Source of the DNA: CAVTND01 sp963735955
GTDB taxonomy: Bacteria; Pseudomonadota; Gammaproteobacteria; Burkholderiales; Burkholderiaceae_F
Assembly: GCA_963735955.1 (NCBI GenBank)
Contig: CAVTND010000010.1
Coordinates: 62,001-126,000, forward strand
DNA length: 64,000 nucleotides
Direction: 5' to 3'
Made by a program: the position numbers and the translations under genes. Numbering within the stretch: position 1 is the first letter of the stretch; each line of letters begins with the position of its first letter. The notes beneath the pieces were generated by a model. That model worked only from the letters and a program-made list of their open reading frames with translations, was not told where the DNA came from and did not search any database. Shown here piece by piece: positions 1 to 8,400 of this stretch.

Positions 1-83
1 TCGTCGCGCAGTACCCAAAGCAGCGGGGTATCCGCGGGCAGGTCGACGTCGTGTGGCTTGCCGTTGATGTTGAGTTTGGCCAT
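1..83 (-). CDS. (2Fe-2S)-binding oxidoreductase small subunit, N-terminus only (isoquinoline 1-oxidoreductase alpha type)
   Basis: The reverse strand from 83 encodes a protein starting MAKLNINGKPHDVDL and running off the left edge after 27 residues. This is the typical start of the small ferredoxin-like subunit of xanthine-oxidase-family enzymes (IorA-like), which carries two [2Fe-2S] clusters and passes electrons from a molybdopterin subunit. A GAGGAG ribosome binding site lies just upstream of the ATG. The cluster-binding cysteines are outside the window, so the family call rests on the N-terminus alone. The partner molybdopterin subunit would be expected further left. Confidence 0.7.
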   Translation of the reverse strand, partial: MAKLNINGKPHDVDLPADTPLLWVLRD

Positions 84-421
84 CGGGTTCTCCTCGTGCG
101 CCCAACTGTGCGCTCTGGATGGCGACGCATGCGCGCTCGCTCCAGGCGCCGGATCGCGGGGAGACTACGCCGATCGCGACGCGCGGGAAATAACACATGG
201 GCACGACTGCGGCGAAGGGCACCAGGCTATCGAGAGTCGGCGATCGAATGACCGCCTCGCATCCAGCATGGCGGGCGTAAGCCATTCCTGGGAACCGTGA
301 CGTTTAGGCTAGATCACGGCAGCGACGAGGCGATCAAGACAAGCGTCAAGCCCTAGAGTCGATGACTGGTGTCGTGACTCGCCTAGCCAATTGCAGAAAG
401 TGAGGCCACAGGTTGATTTTC
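84..421. other. intergenic region without a recognisable gene
   Basis: This stretch separates the leftward oxidoreductase gene from tRNA-Asn. The open frames on the plus strand here are Arg-rich and resemble no protein I know. The part nearest 83 should hold the promoter of the oxidoreductase gene, but I see no convincing -35/-10 pair. I found no repeat or RNA gene in it. Confidence 0.5.
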
Positions 422-497
422 TGGCTCCCCGACCTGGACTCGAACCAGGGACCTGCGGATTAACAGTCCGTCGCTCTACCAACTGAGCTATCGGGGA
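422..497 (-). tRNA. tRNA-Asn (GTT)
   Basis: The reverse complement folds as a complete tRNA. It has a 7-bp acceptor stem (TCCCCGA with TCGGGGA), a D arm TAGCTCAGTTGGTAGAGC, an anticodon loop CTGTTAA with anticodon GTT, a T arm with GGTTCGAGTCC, discriminator G and an encoded CCA end. GTT reads the asparagine codons AAC and AAT. The gene lies just downstream of the aminotransferase and on the same strand. Confidence 0.97.
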
Positions 498-580
498 ATG
501 ATGCGTGCTGCGGCAAGGAGCGCGCGATTATATCCATCCACGCGGGCGCGCGCAGTTTTGAGCTTCTCGTCGTGCAGTGA

Positions 581-1781
581 TCACAGCACCGCGGCGATCG
601 CGTCGGCCACGTAGTCGATGTTCTTCGGATTGAGTGCAGCCACGCAGACGCGGCCGGTGCTGACGGCGTAGATGGCGTATTCATCGCACAGACGCTGCGA
701 CCTGCGCCGCGCTGAGGCCGGTGTAGGAGAACATCCCGTTCTGCCGCAGCAAGAAGGAAAAGTCGCGCTTCGCCTTCCGAGTCGCGAGGCGCTCGACGAG
801 GCCCTTGCGCATCGCCTTGATGCGTTCGCGCATCTCTCCGAGTTCCCGTTCCCATTCGGCGCGCAGCGTGGGCGTGTTGAGTACGGTTGCGACGACAGTG
901 CCGCCGTGCGTCGGCGGGGTCGAGTAGTTGGCGCGAATCACGCGCTTTAACTGGCTCATGACTCGTGCGGATTCGTCCGGGCTCTGGTCGACGATGGTCA
1001 GTGCGCCAACCCGCTCGCCGTAGAGGGAAAAACTCTTCGAAAACGAACTGGCCACCAGGAACGTGACGCCAGCCTGCTCGAACATGCGCACCGGCGCGCG
1101 GTCAGCTTCGATTCCTGCGCCGAAGCCCTGGTAGGCGAAGTCGAGAAATGGCACGAGGTCGCGCTCGCGCACGATGTCTACCAGTTGTTGCCACTGCTCC
1201 GGAGTCGGATCGACGCCGGTCGGGTTGTGGCAGCACGCATGCAGAATGACGATCGTGCGCGGCTTCATGGCGCGGATCGATGCGCTCATCGATCCGAAGT
1301 CGAGTCCCTGCCGGGAGGCGTCGTAATACGGATACGCGACGACAGGAAAGCCCGCACCCTCGAAAATGCCGCGATGATTCTCCCAGGTTGGATCGCTGAC
1401 CGCGACGGTCGACGCGGGCAGCACCTTTTTCAGCAGGTCCGCACCGATCTTGAGACCGCCCGTGCCGCCCAGCGCCTGCGCAGTCAGTACACGTCCGCTG
1501 GCCATCAGCGGTGAATCGTCGAGCAGCAGCTTCTGTACCGCACTGTCGTAGGCCGCGATTCCTTCGATCGGCAGATAGCCGCGCGGCGCAGATTGCGTGG
1601 CTCGCTCGCGTTCTGCCTGTACGACCGCGCGCAGCACCGGGATCTTGCCTTCGTCGGTGAAATACACGCCGACTCCCAGATTCACCTTTTGCGCACGGGG
1701 ATCCTGGGTGAAGGCTTCGAAGACTCCAAGGGTCTGGTCGCGCGGCGCCAGTTCAACGGCCGCAAAAAGGGAAGCGCTCAT
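581..1781 (-). CDS. tyrB: aromatic amino acid / aspartate aminotransferase
   Basis: This is a class I PLP-dependent aminotransferase that transfers an amino group between aspartate or aromatic amino acids and 2-oxoglutarate. Visible motifs are CHNPTGVDPT in the substrate/PLP region and SSFSKSFSLYGERVG, whose first lysine is the Schiff-base residue. The start is taken at MSASLFAAVELAPRDQT, behind a GAGAAAG ribosome binding site; the seven residues upstream are not family-like. One inserted base near 699 breaks the frame, and the C-terminus (LCDEYAIYAVSTGRV, ending ADAIAAVL) continues in another frame to a TGA at 581-583. Corrected length is about 399 residues, normal for the family. The gene is divergent from uvrB, a common betaproteobacterial arrangement. 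Whether it prefers aromatic substrates or aspartate cannot be decided here. Confidence 0.9.
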
Positions 1782-2105
1782 TACTTTCTCGCTGCGCTGC
1801 AAAACAGCGCTTTCTTATCCAAATCAAAAGCCTAGCACGCACCATGTTTTGGCTGCCCAGACCAGCGAAAGTACGCAGCAAGGGGGTGCCACCGCGGATT
1901 CGCTGGCCTCGGAACTAGCTGACTCTTTGGTCACTAGGCAACCAAGATTCGTCGCTTCGGCGCGGAATAATTCTCATTAGCGAACTAAGCCCTTGATTTT
2001 TCGAGGGCTGCCTCCAAGCCTAAGTATAGGAAAGGTATAGGCTTTTCCGAAGCTCGCTGATAAAATTCGCCGTTGCGCTTTCCATATTGCGACGCAATAG
2101 AGCCG
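1782..2105. other. divergent intergenic region between aminotransferase and uvrB
   Basis: This region must carry the promoters for both divergent genes. I see a short direct repeat GTATAGG-aaa-GGTATAGG at about 2024-2040, in an AT-richer stretch that may contain the uvrB promoter, but no well-spaced -35/-10 pair. I looked for a CTGT-N8-ACAG type LexA operator and did not see one. No gene is evident on either strand. Confidence 0.4.
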
Positions 2106-4166
2106 ATGCCTGTGTCCTTCCCCAACAGCCCGTTCCAGTTGCATCAGCCGTTCGAAGCGGCGGGTGATCAACCGGAAGCGATTACTCGGTTGACCGAAGG
2201 TCTGACCGATGGGCTCGCGTTCCAGACGTTGCTTGGCGTGACCGGATCAGGCAAGACCTACACGATGGCGAACGTCATCGCGCGCATCGGCAGCCCCACT
2301 TTGGTGCTGGCGCCGAACAAGACGCTCGCCGCGCAGCTCTATTCGGAGATGCGCGAGTTCTTTCCGAACAACGCGGTTGAGTACTTCGTCTCCTACTACG
2401 ACTACTACCAGCCCGAGGCCTACGTCCCCTCGCGCGACCTGTACATCGAGAAGGACAGCAGCATCAACGAGCACATCGAGCAGATGCGGCTTTCGGCTAC
2501 CAAGTCGCTGCTCGAACGGCGCGACGTGGTGATCGTCGCCACGGTGTCGGCGATCTATGGCATCGGTGATCCAGGTGACTACCACTCGATGGTGCTGACG
2601 CTGCGCCACAAGGACCGGATGAGCCAGCGCGATGTCATCGTGCGGCTGACGCAGATGCAATACAAGCGCAGCGAACTGGACTTCGCGCGCGGCACCTTCC
2701 GCGTCCGCGGCGACACGATCGACATCTTCCCGGCCGAACATGCCGAACTGGCAGTGCGGGTCGAACTCTATGACGACGAGGTCGATTCGATCCAGTTGTT
2801 CGATCCGCTGACCGGCCGCATTCGCCAGAAGATCCCGCGCTTCACGCTGTATCCCTCGTCGCACTACGTGACGCCGCGCCAGAACGTGCTGCGCGCGATC
2901 GATGCGATCAAGGAAGAGCTGAAGGAGCGGATCGAGCACTTCACCGCGGCCGGCAAGCTGGTGGAGGCGCAGCGCATCGAGCAGCGCACGCGATTCGACA
3001 TCGAGATGCTCAACGAGCTGGGCTTCTGCAGCGGCATCGAGAATTACACGCGGCACATCTCCGGCGCGCAGCCGGGCGAGCCGCCGCCGACCCTGGTTGA
3101 CTACCTGCCGCCTGATTCGCTGATGATCGTCGACGAGTCGCACGTGACGATTCCGCAGCTCGGCGGCATGTATCGCGGCGACCGGGCGCGCAAGGAAACC
3201 CTGGTCGACTTCGGCTTTCGCCTGCCGTCGGCGCTTGATAACCGGCCGCTGCGCTTCGACGAGTTCGAACGCAAGATGCGCCGCTGCGTGTTCGTGTCCG
3301 CTACACCGTCCGACTACGAGATGCAGCACTCGGCCCAGGTGATCGAGCAGGTAGTGCGGCCGACCGGCCTGGTCGATCCGGGCGTGGAAGTGCGTCCCGC
3401 ACGCACCCAGGTCGATGACGTGCTGTCCGAGATCGCTCTGCGGGTGGCCCGCAGCGAGAGGGTGTTGATCACGACACTGACCAAGCGCATGGCCGAAGAC
3501 CTGACCGAGTTCCTGTCGGAGCACGGGGTCAAGGTGCGCTACCTGCATTCGGACGTGGACACGGTCGAGCGGGTCGAGATCATCCGTGACCTGCGCAACG
3601 GCATCTTCGACGTGCTGGTCGGCATCAATCTGCTGCGCGAGGGGCTCGATCTGCCCGAAGTCTCGCTGGTGGCGATTCTCGACGCCGACAAGGAAGGATT
3701 CCTGCGCTCCGAGCGATCGCTGATCCAGACCATCGGCCGCGCCGCGCGCCATATTGAAGGCACGGCGATCCTGTACGCCGATACCGTGACCAACTCGATG
3801 CAACGTGCGCTTGGCGAGACCAACCGGCGCCGGGAGAAGCAGGAAGCATTCAACGTCCAGCACGGCATCGTTCCGCGCAGCGTGGTCAAGGAAGTGCGTG
3901 ACCTGATCGACGGTGTCTATGACCCGGCGGCCGAGCGCGAGGAGCGCAAGGCGGCGTCCGACGTGGCGGAATACGAAGTCATGTCCGAAAAGCAGGTTGG
4001 CAGGGAGCTCAAGCGTCTCGAGAAGCAGATGTTCGAGCACGCCAAGAACCTGGAGTTCGAGAAGGCCGCGCGGGTGCGCGACCAGCTCGCCCTGCTGAAG
4101 GAACAGGTATTTGGCGGCGGCACAGGCAAGGTCGTGCCGCTGGTTCGGGGCGGCAAGGCCGCCTGA
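2106..4166 (+). CDS. uvrB: excinuclease ABC subunit B
   Basis: UvrB is the damage-verifying helicase-like subunit of nucleotide excision repair. It is loaded by UvrA and recruits UvrC. The 686-residue product shows the Walker A motif GVTGSGKTYTMANV near the N-terminus, the beta-hairpin segment YYDYYQPEAYVPSRD that clamps DNA, the Walker B region LMIVDESHVTIPQ, helicase C-terminal motifs (LREGLDLPEVSLVAI, QTIGRAARH), and the C-terminal UVR motif around LEKQMFEHAKNLEFEKAARVR that binds UvrC. I chose ATG 2106 because MPVSFPNSPFQLHQPF matches the usual start; an upstream in-frame start at 2073 adds 11 unlikely residues. The reading frame is undamaged. Regulation is not visible. Confidence 0.98.
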   Translation: MPVSFPNSPFQLHQPFEAAGDQPEAITRLTEGLTDGLAFQTLLGVTGSGKTYTMANVIARIGSPTLVLAPNKTLAAQLYSEMREFFPNNAVEYFVSYYDYYQPEAYVPSRDLYIEKDSSINEHIEQMRLSATKSLLERRDVVIVATVSAIYGIGDPGDYHSMVLTLRHKDRMSQRDVIVRLTQMQYKRSELDFARGTFRVRGDTIDIFPAEHAELAVRVELYDDEVDSIQLFDPLTGRIRQKIPRFTLYPSSHYVTPRQNVLRAIDAIKEELKERIEHFTAAGKLVEAQRIEQRTRFDIEMLNELGFCSGIENYTRHISGAQPGEPPPTLVDYLPPDSLMIVDESHVTIPQLGGMYRGDRARKETLVDFGFRLPSALDNRPLRFDEFERKMRRCVFVSATPSDYEMQHSAQVIEQVVRPTGLVDPGVEVRPARTQVDDVLSEIALRVARSERVLITTLTKRMAEDLTEFLSEHGVKVRYLHSDVDTVERVEIIRDLRNGIFDVLVGINLLREGLDLPEVSLVAILDADKEGFLRSERSLIQTIGRAARHIEGTAILYADTVTNSMQRALGETNRRREKQEAFNVQHGIVPRSVVKEVRDLIDGVYDPAAEREERKAASDVAEYEVMSEKQVGRELKRLEKQMFEHAKNLEFEKAARVRDQLALLKEQVFGGGTGKVVPLVRGGKAA

Positions 4167-4331
4167 GGTCACCAGTTTTGGGGGGGTCGCTCTGAACTTA
4201 GGGCGGTTTCAACAGTCTGCAGCAAAAGAGTCGGCCGCAACCGCGGCTGGAGCGTTAGACCGATTTGGCAACGGGCGTTCGAGAGAGCGCACATCGACAA
4301 GGGCGGCACAACCGTCCGAACGGAAGGGCGA

Positions 4332-4826
4332 ATGGCTATGACGAAAATCCTCTTTGTTTGCATGGGCAATATCTGCCGCTCGCCGACCGCGGAGGGTGTG
4401 TTCCGCAAGATGGTGCGTGACTCCGGTCTGGAGGAAATCGTGCACATTGCTTCGGCGGGTACGCACGCCTACCACGTCGGCGAACCAGCCGATGTCCGCG
4501 CCCAGCAGGCGGCGGGCAAGCGGGGCTACGAAATCGGTGAATTCCGTGCCCGCCAGATCACCCAGGACGACTTCCGCGAGTACGACCTGATCCTCGCGAT
4601 GGACTGGGAAAACCTGACGCTGCTCCAGCAGCAGTGCCCGCGCGGCGAAAAGCACAAGCTGCACCTGCTGATGCGCTTCGCCGGCGAGTTCGACGCGGCG
4701 ACCGTGCCCGATCCCTACTACGGTGGGCCGGAAGGCTTCGGTACCGTGCTTGACTACGTCGAGGACGCCTGCCAGGGCCTGCTCGAAGTGGTGCGCAAGC
4801 GCGCCACGATGTACGCCGCTGCCTGA
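4332..4826 (+). CDS. low-molecular-weight protein-tyrosine phosphatase
   Basis: This is a small cytoplasmic phosphatase that removes phosphate from tyrosine or small phospho-substrates through a cysteinyl-phosphate intermediate. The signature C-x5-R loop is present near the N-terminus as CMGNICRSPTAEGV, and the general-acid aspartate lies in the C-terminal VPDPYYGG motif. The 164-residue length fits the family. An AGGG ribosome binding site precedes ATG 4332; a second ATG two codons later is also possible. A strong terminator follows at once. The gene lies 165 bp after uvrB, so it may have its own promoter. The physiological substrate is unknown. Confidence 0.93.
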   Translation: MAMTKILFVCMGNICRSPTAEGVFRKMVRDSGLEEIVHIASAGTHAYHVGEPADVRAQQAAGKRGYEIGEFRARQITQDDFREYDLILAMDWENLTLLQQQCPRGEKHKLHLLMRFAGEFDAATVPDPYYGGPEGFGTVLDYVEDACQGLLEVVRKRATMYAAA

Positions 4827-4849
4827 GCAGCGAGCCAGCCGTCTCTGCC

Positions 4850-4882
4850 GGAGCGCCGCTGCCCGCGGCGCTCCCTTTTTTT
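4850..4882 (+). terminator. rho-independent terminator after the phosphatase gene
   Basis: A perfect 10-bp GC stem (GGAGCGCCGC and GCGGCGCTCC) with a 5-base loop is followed by seven T residues at 4876-4882. The T-run ends one base before the ATG of the next gene. Confidence 0.9.
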
Positions 4883-4883
4883 G

Positions 4884-5480
4884 ATGGCGAACGAATCGGC
4901 AGATCGCGCGATGGACCCGGCCGAGGTTCTTGATTTCTGGTTTGGCGCGCCGGGTTCGCCTGAACATGGCACCGCGCGTGCACTCTGGTTCACCAAGTCC
5001 GCTGACACCGACGCGCAGATGCGTGCGCGCTTCGGCGCGGAACTCGAAACGGCACTGCGCGGCGAGCGCGACGGCTGGGCGACCACGCCCTGCGGCGCAT
5101 TGGCCCTGATCCTCCTGCTCGACCAGTTCACCCGCAACATCCATCGCGATACCGCGCGAGCATTTGCCGGGGACGCGAAGGCACTGATACTTGCGCGCAA
5201 GCTCGTTGAAGACGGCGCCGATCAAGCGCTGCCGCCGCACGAGCGCTGGTTCGTCTACATGCCGTTCGAACATTCCGAGCGGCTGGCCGACCAGCACGAG
5301 GGCGTCCGCCTGTTCGAACGACTCGCGTCGGATGGCCTCGCGGACCCGCTGCCGTGGGCGATCAAGCACCGCGAAGTGATCGAGCGGTTCGGGCGCTTTC
5401 CACATCGGAACGAAATCCTCGGGCGCGCATCCACGCCCGAGGAGATCGCATTTCTGGGGCAGCCGGGGTCGCGATTCTAG
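4884..5480 (+). CDS. DUF924 family protein
   Basis: This 198-residue helical protein belongs to the DUF924 family. It shows the characteristic N-terminal EVLDFWFG, the middle LILLLDQFTRNIHRDTARAFAGD, and WFVYMPFEHSE further on. No enzymatic function is firmly established for the family. ATG 4884 lies directly on the T-run of the preceding terminator and has no ribosome binding site, so translation may be weak, leaderless, or begin at ATG 4911 (MDPAEVLDFWF). Its stop codon overlaps, on the opposite strand, the stop codon of the RTX gene: the two TAGs share one CTAG at 5477-5480. Confidence 0.88.
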   Translation: MANESADRAMDPAEVLDFWFGAPGSPEHGTARALWFTKSADTDAQMRARFGAELETALRGERDGWATTPCGALALILLLDQFTRNIHRDTARAFAGDAKALILARKLVEDGADQALPPHERWFVYMPFEHSERLADQHEGVRLFERLASDGLADPLPWAIKHREVIERFGRFPHRNEILGRASTPEEIAFLGQPGSRF

Positions 5481-8400
5481 GGCGGTGACGTCTGCAAGGC
5501 TGGCCGCACCGCATTCGGGGGAAGACCGGTAGGGTTTGCAAACGGCAGTTCTAGGCTCGCTATGGACGGAGCCAGTCCGGCGATGGAAGGCAGCGCCGAC
5601 CCGAGCTCAATGCCGATTTCCAGCGGCGGTACTTTTGCCGGCATTGAGTGCAGGGCAGGCAGCAGCAAGTCCCAGCGATTCACGCTAATCGAGTCGGCGC
5701 TTGGTGCGGAGGCGATCGCAGCCGGCTCGAGCGCGGTCCACTCCTCCCACCAGGGTGCCGTGCGCACGTTCGGCAGAGCGGATGCGTTGAGTGCGATCTG
5801 CTCCGACGAATCGTCCGCGACTGCCCCGGTCCTCGTGTGAAGCGTGATACTGGCGAGTTCACCAGCCCGATCAAGGGTGTCGTCAGGCGCAGGCTCTTCT
5901 CCAGCCGGCAGACACTCGGCGGCGTCTGTGTTTCCGAACCACTGAAGTTCGGTCGTTGGTGCGTTCGCTATTGGATCCGCAGCCGGAGTCGAGGCTTCCA
6001 TCGGCTCGGCGGTGAAGTCCGAGCCACTTTCGACGGCAGGTGAACCGTCCGCGGGTTGCGCAATCATTTCCCTCAGCCAGTCCAGGGTCGATGGGGCTTC
6101 GGCAGACGGGACCTCTGATTCCCAGAATTTCAGGAACGCCCGCATGTTGCGCGGTATCGAACCTACATTCAGGTCCCGGCGCCCTGGTTCGGGTAGCACA
6201 TCGGTGGGTTCCATCCGTCGCAAGTCAAGCGCTCCGAAGCGCGGCAACCCGGCGAACTTGGAAGTGGAACGACCTACCGGTCCACTCAGACGGGCAGGCA
6301 TGGCCTGGTTCTGGGCTTCGAGCGGCAAGAAGGCTTCTGCTGACATCCGCTGCGCCGGATCGATCGCCCAGCGCGTCAATGTCGGATCGGCGACCCGTGC
6401 CGCATCGAACTCTGCCGCTAGCGTTACCAGGCTCAGGGTTTCGACGATCGCGGGGGTACCGCTTTGACCTGGAACCCAGCCGGCGTCGCCGATGATCTTC
6501 AGTGTGCCGACATTGCGAACGCTGGCGTACCAGTTGCGCAGAGTGAGCGCCTCGCCGCTGCCGAGATCGACGATCAGATCGTTGCCGGTCTTCATCAGCC
6601 CCATCTGCGACTTGAGGATGCCGTTGGAAACTTCAAGCACGTCGTTGGCCGCCGTGCCGCTGCTGACCAGCGTGTCGCTGCCATGGCCGCGCGCCACCGC
6701 GATGCGATCGATGCCCGTGCTGGTCACGTTGAGTGTGTCATTGCCGGCACCGGCGATGTAGATGTTGGCGCCGGAGTTGTCCGAAAGCGTGTCGTTGTCC
6801 GCACCGCCGTCGAGTCGGTCGTCACCGCCGTTGCCCGTCAGTGTGTCGGCGCCTGCACTACCACTCAGCACGTTGGCGCCACTGTTTCCGACGATGGCAT
6901 TGGCCAACGTGTTGCCGGTGCCATTGATGGCCGTCGTGCCCGTCAATGTCAGGTTCTCGACATTGGCGGCTAGTGTCCAGGTGATAGTAGTGTTGACCAG
7001 ATCGGTGCCTTCGCCGGCGAGCTCGGTCGTCACGTCGGCTGCGTTGTCGACCGTGTAGGTGTCGTTGCCCGAGCCACCGACCAGGGTGTCGGCCGCCGCG
7101 CCGCCGTTCAGCGATGTCGTTGCCGGCGCCGCCGGTCAGAATGTTGGCCGCGGCGTTGCCGGTGAGCACATTGTCGAGCGTGTTGCCGGTGCCGTTGATG
7201 GCCGTCGTGCCAGTCAGATGTCAGGTTCTCGACATTGGCGGCCAGCGTCCAGGTGATCGAGGAGTTGACCAGATCGGTGCCCTCTGCGGCCAACTCGGTC
7301 GTCACATCCGCCGCGTTGTCGACCGTGTAGGTGTCGTTGCCCGCGCCGCCGATCAGGGTGTCGGCCGCCGCACCGCCGTTCAGCGTGTCGTTGCCGGCGC
7401 CGCCGGTCAGCACGTTGGTGGCGCTGTTGCCGGTCAGCACGTTGTCTGAGCGTGTTGCCGGTGCCGTTGATGGCGGCGCTGCCGGTCAGCGTCAGGTTCT
7501 CGACGTTGGCGCCGAGCGTCCAGGTGATCGACGATTGGACCGTGTCGGTTCCCTCCGCGGCCAGTTCGGTCACGATGTCGCCGGCGTACGTCGACCACGT
7601 AGGTGTCGTTACCCAGCCCGCCGATCAGCGTGTCGACCCCCGCTCCGCCGTTGAGGTTGTCGTTGCCCACGCCGCCGGTCAGCGTGTTTGCTGCCGTGTT
7701 GCCGGTCAAGCTGTTGTTGAGCGCGTTGCCGGTGCCGTTGACGGCCGCGGTACCGGTCAGCGTCAGGTTCTCGATCTCGGCCCCGAGCGTCCAGGTGATC
7801 GACGACTGGACCGCGTCGGTGCCTTCGCCGACCAGTTCGGTCGTGACGTCGCTCAGCGGTATCGACCAGGTAGGTGTCGTTGCCCGCGCCCCCAATCAGC
7901 GTGTCGACGCCGGCGCCACCGTTCAGCGTGTCGTTGCCGGCGCCGCCGGTCAGCGTGTTGACCGCGCTGTTGCCGGTGACAACATTGTTCAACGTGTTGC
8001 CGGTGCCGTTGATCGCGCCGGTCCCGGTCAGCGTCAGATTCTCGACCTCGGCGCCAAGCGTGTAGGCCAGGCCGGTTTCGACCGTGTCGGTGCCGCCGCT
8101 GGCAGCCTCGGTGACGACGTCGCCCGCGTTGTCGACCACGTAGGTGTCATTGCCGGTGCCGCCGATCATCGTGTCGGCACCCGCGCCGCCGTCGAGCGCG
8201 ATTGGCGCCCGTGTTGCCGGTCAGCACGTTGGTGCCAGCGTGTTGCCGGTGCGCATTGATCGAGCGACGTGCCGGTCAGCGTCAGGTTCTCGACATTGGC
8301 GCCGAGCGTGTAGGTCACAGTCGATTGCACGGTGTCCGTGCCCGCGCTCGCGGCTTCCGTCACGACGTCGCCCGCGTTGTCGACGACGTAGGTGTCGTTA

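Noticed and set aside
2247..4172. A 641-residue open frame on the minus strand opposite uvrB
   Set aside because: It is rich in His, Arg, Asp and Val with no recognisable domain, and is the mirror of a GC-rich gene with strong codon bias. uvrB on the plus strand is certain.
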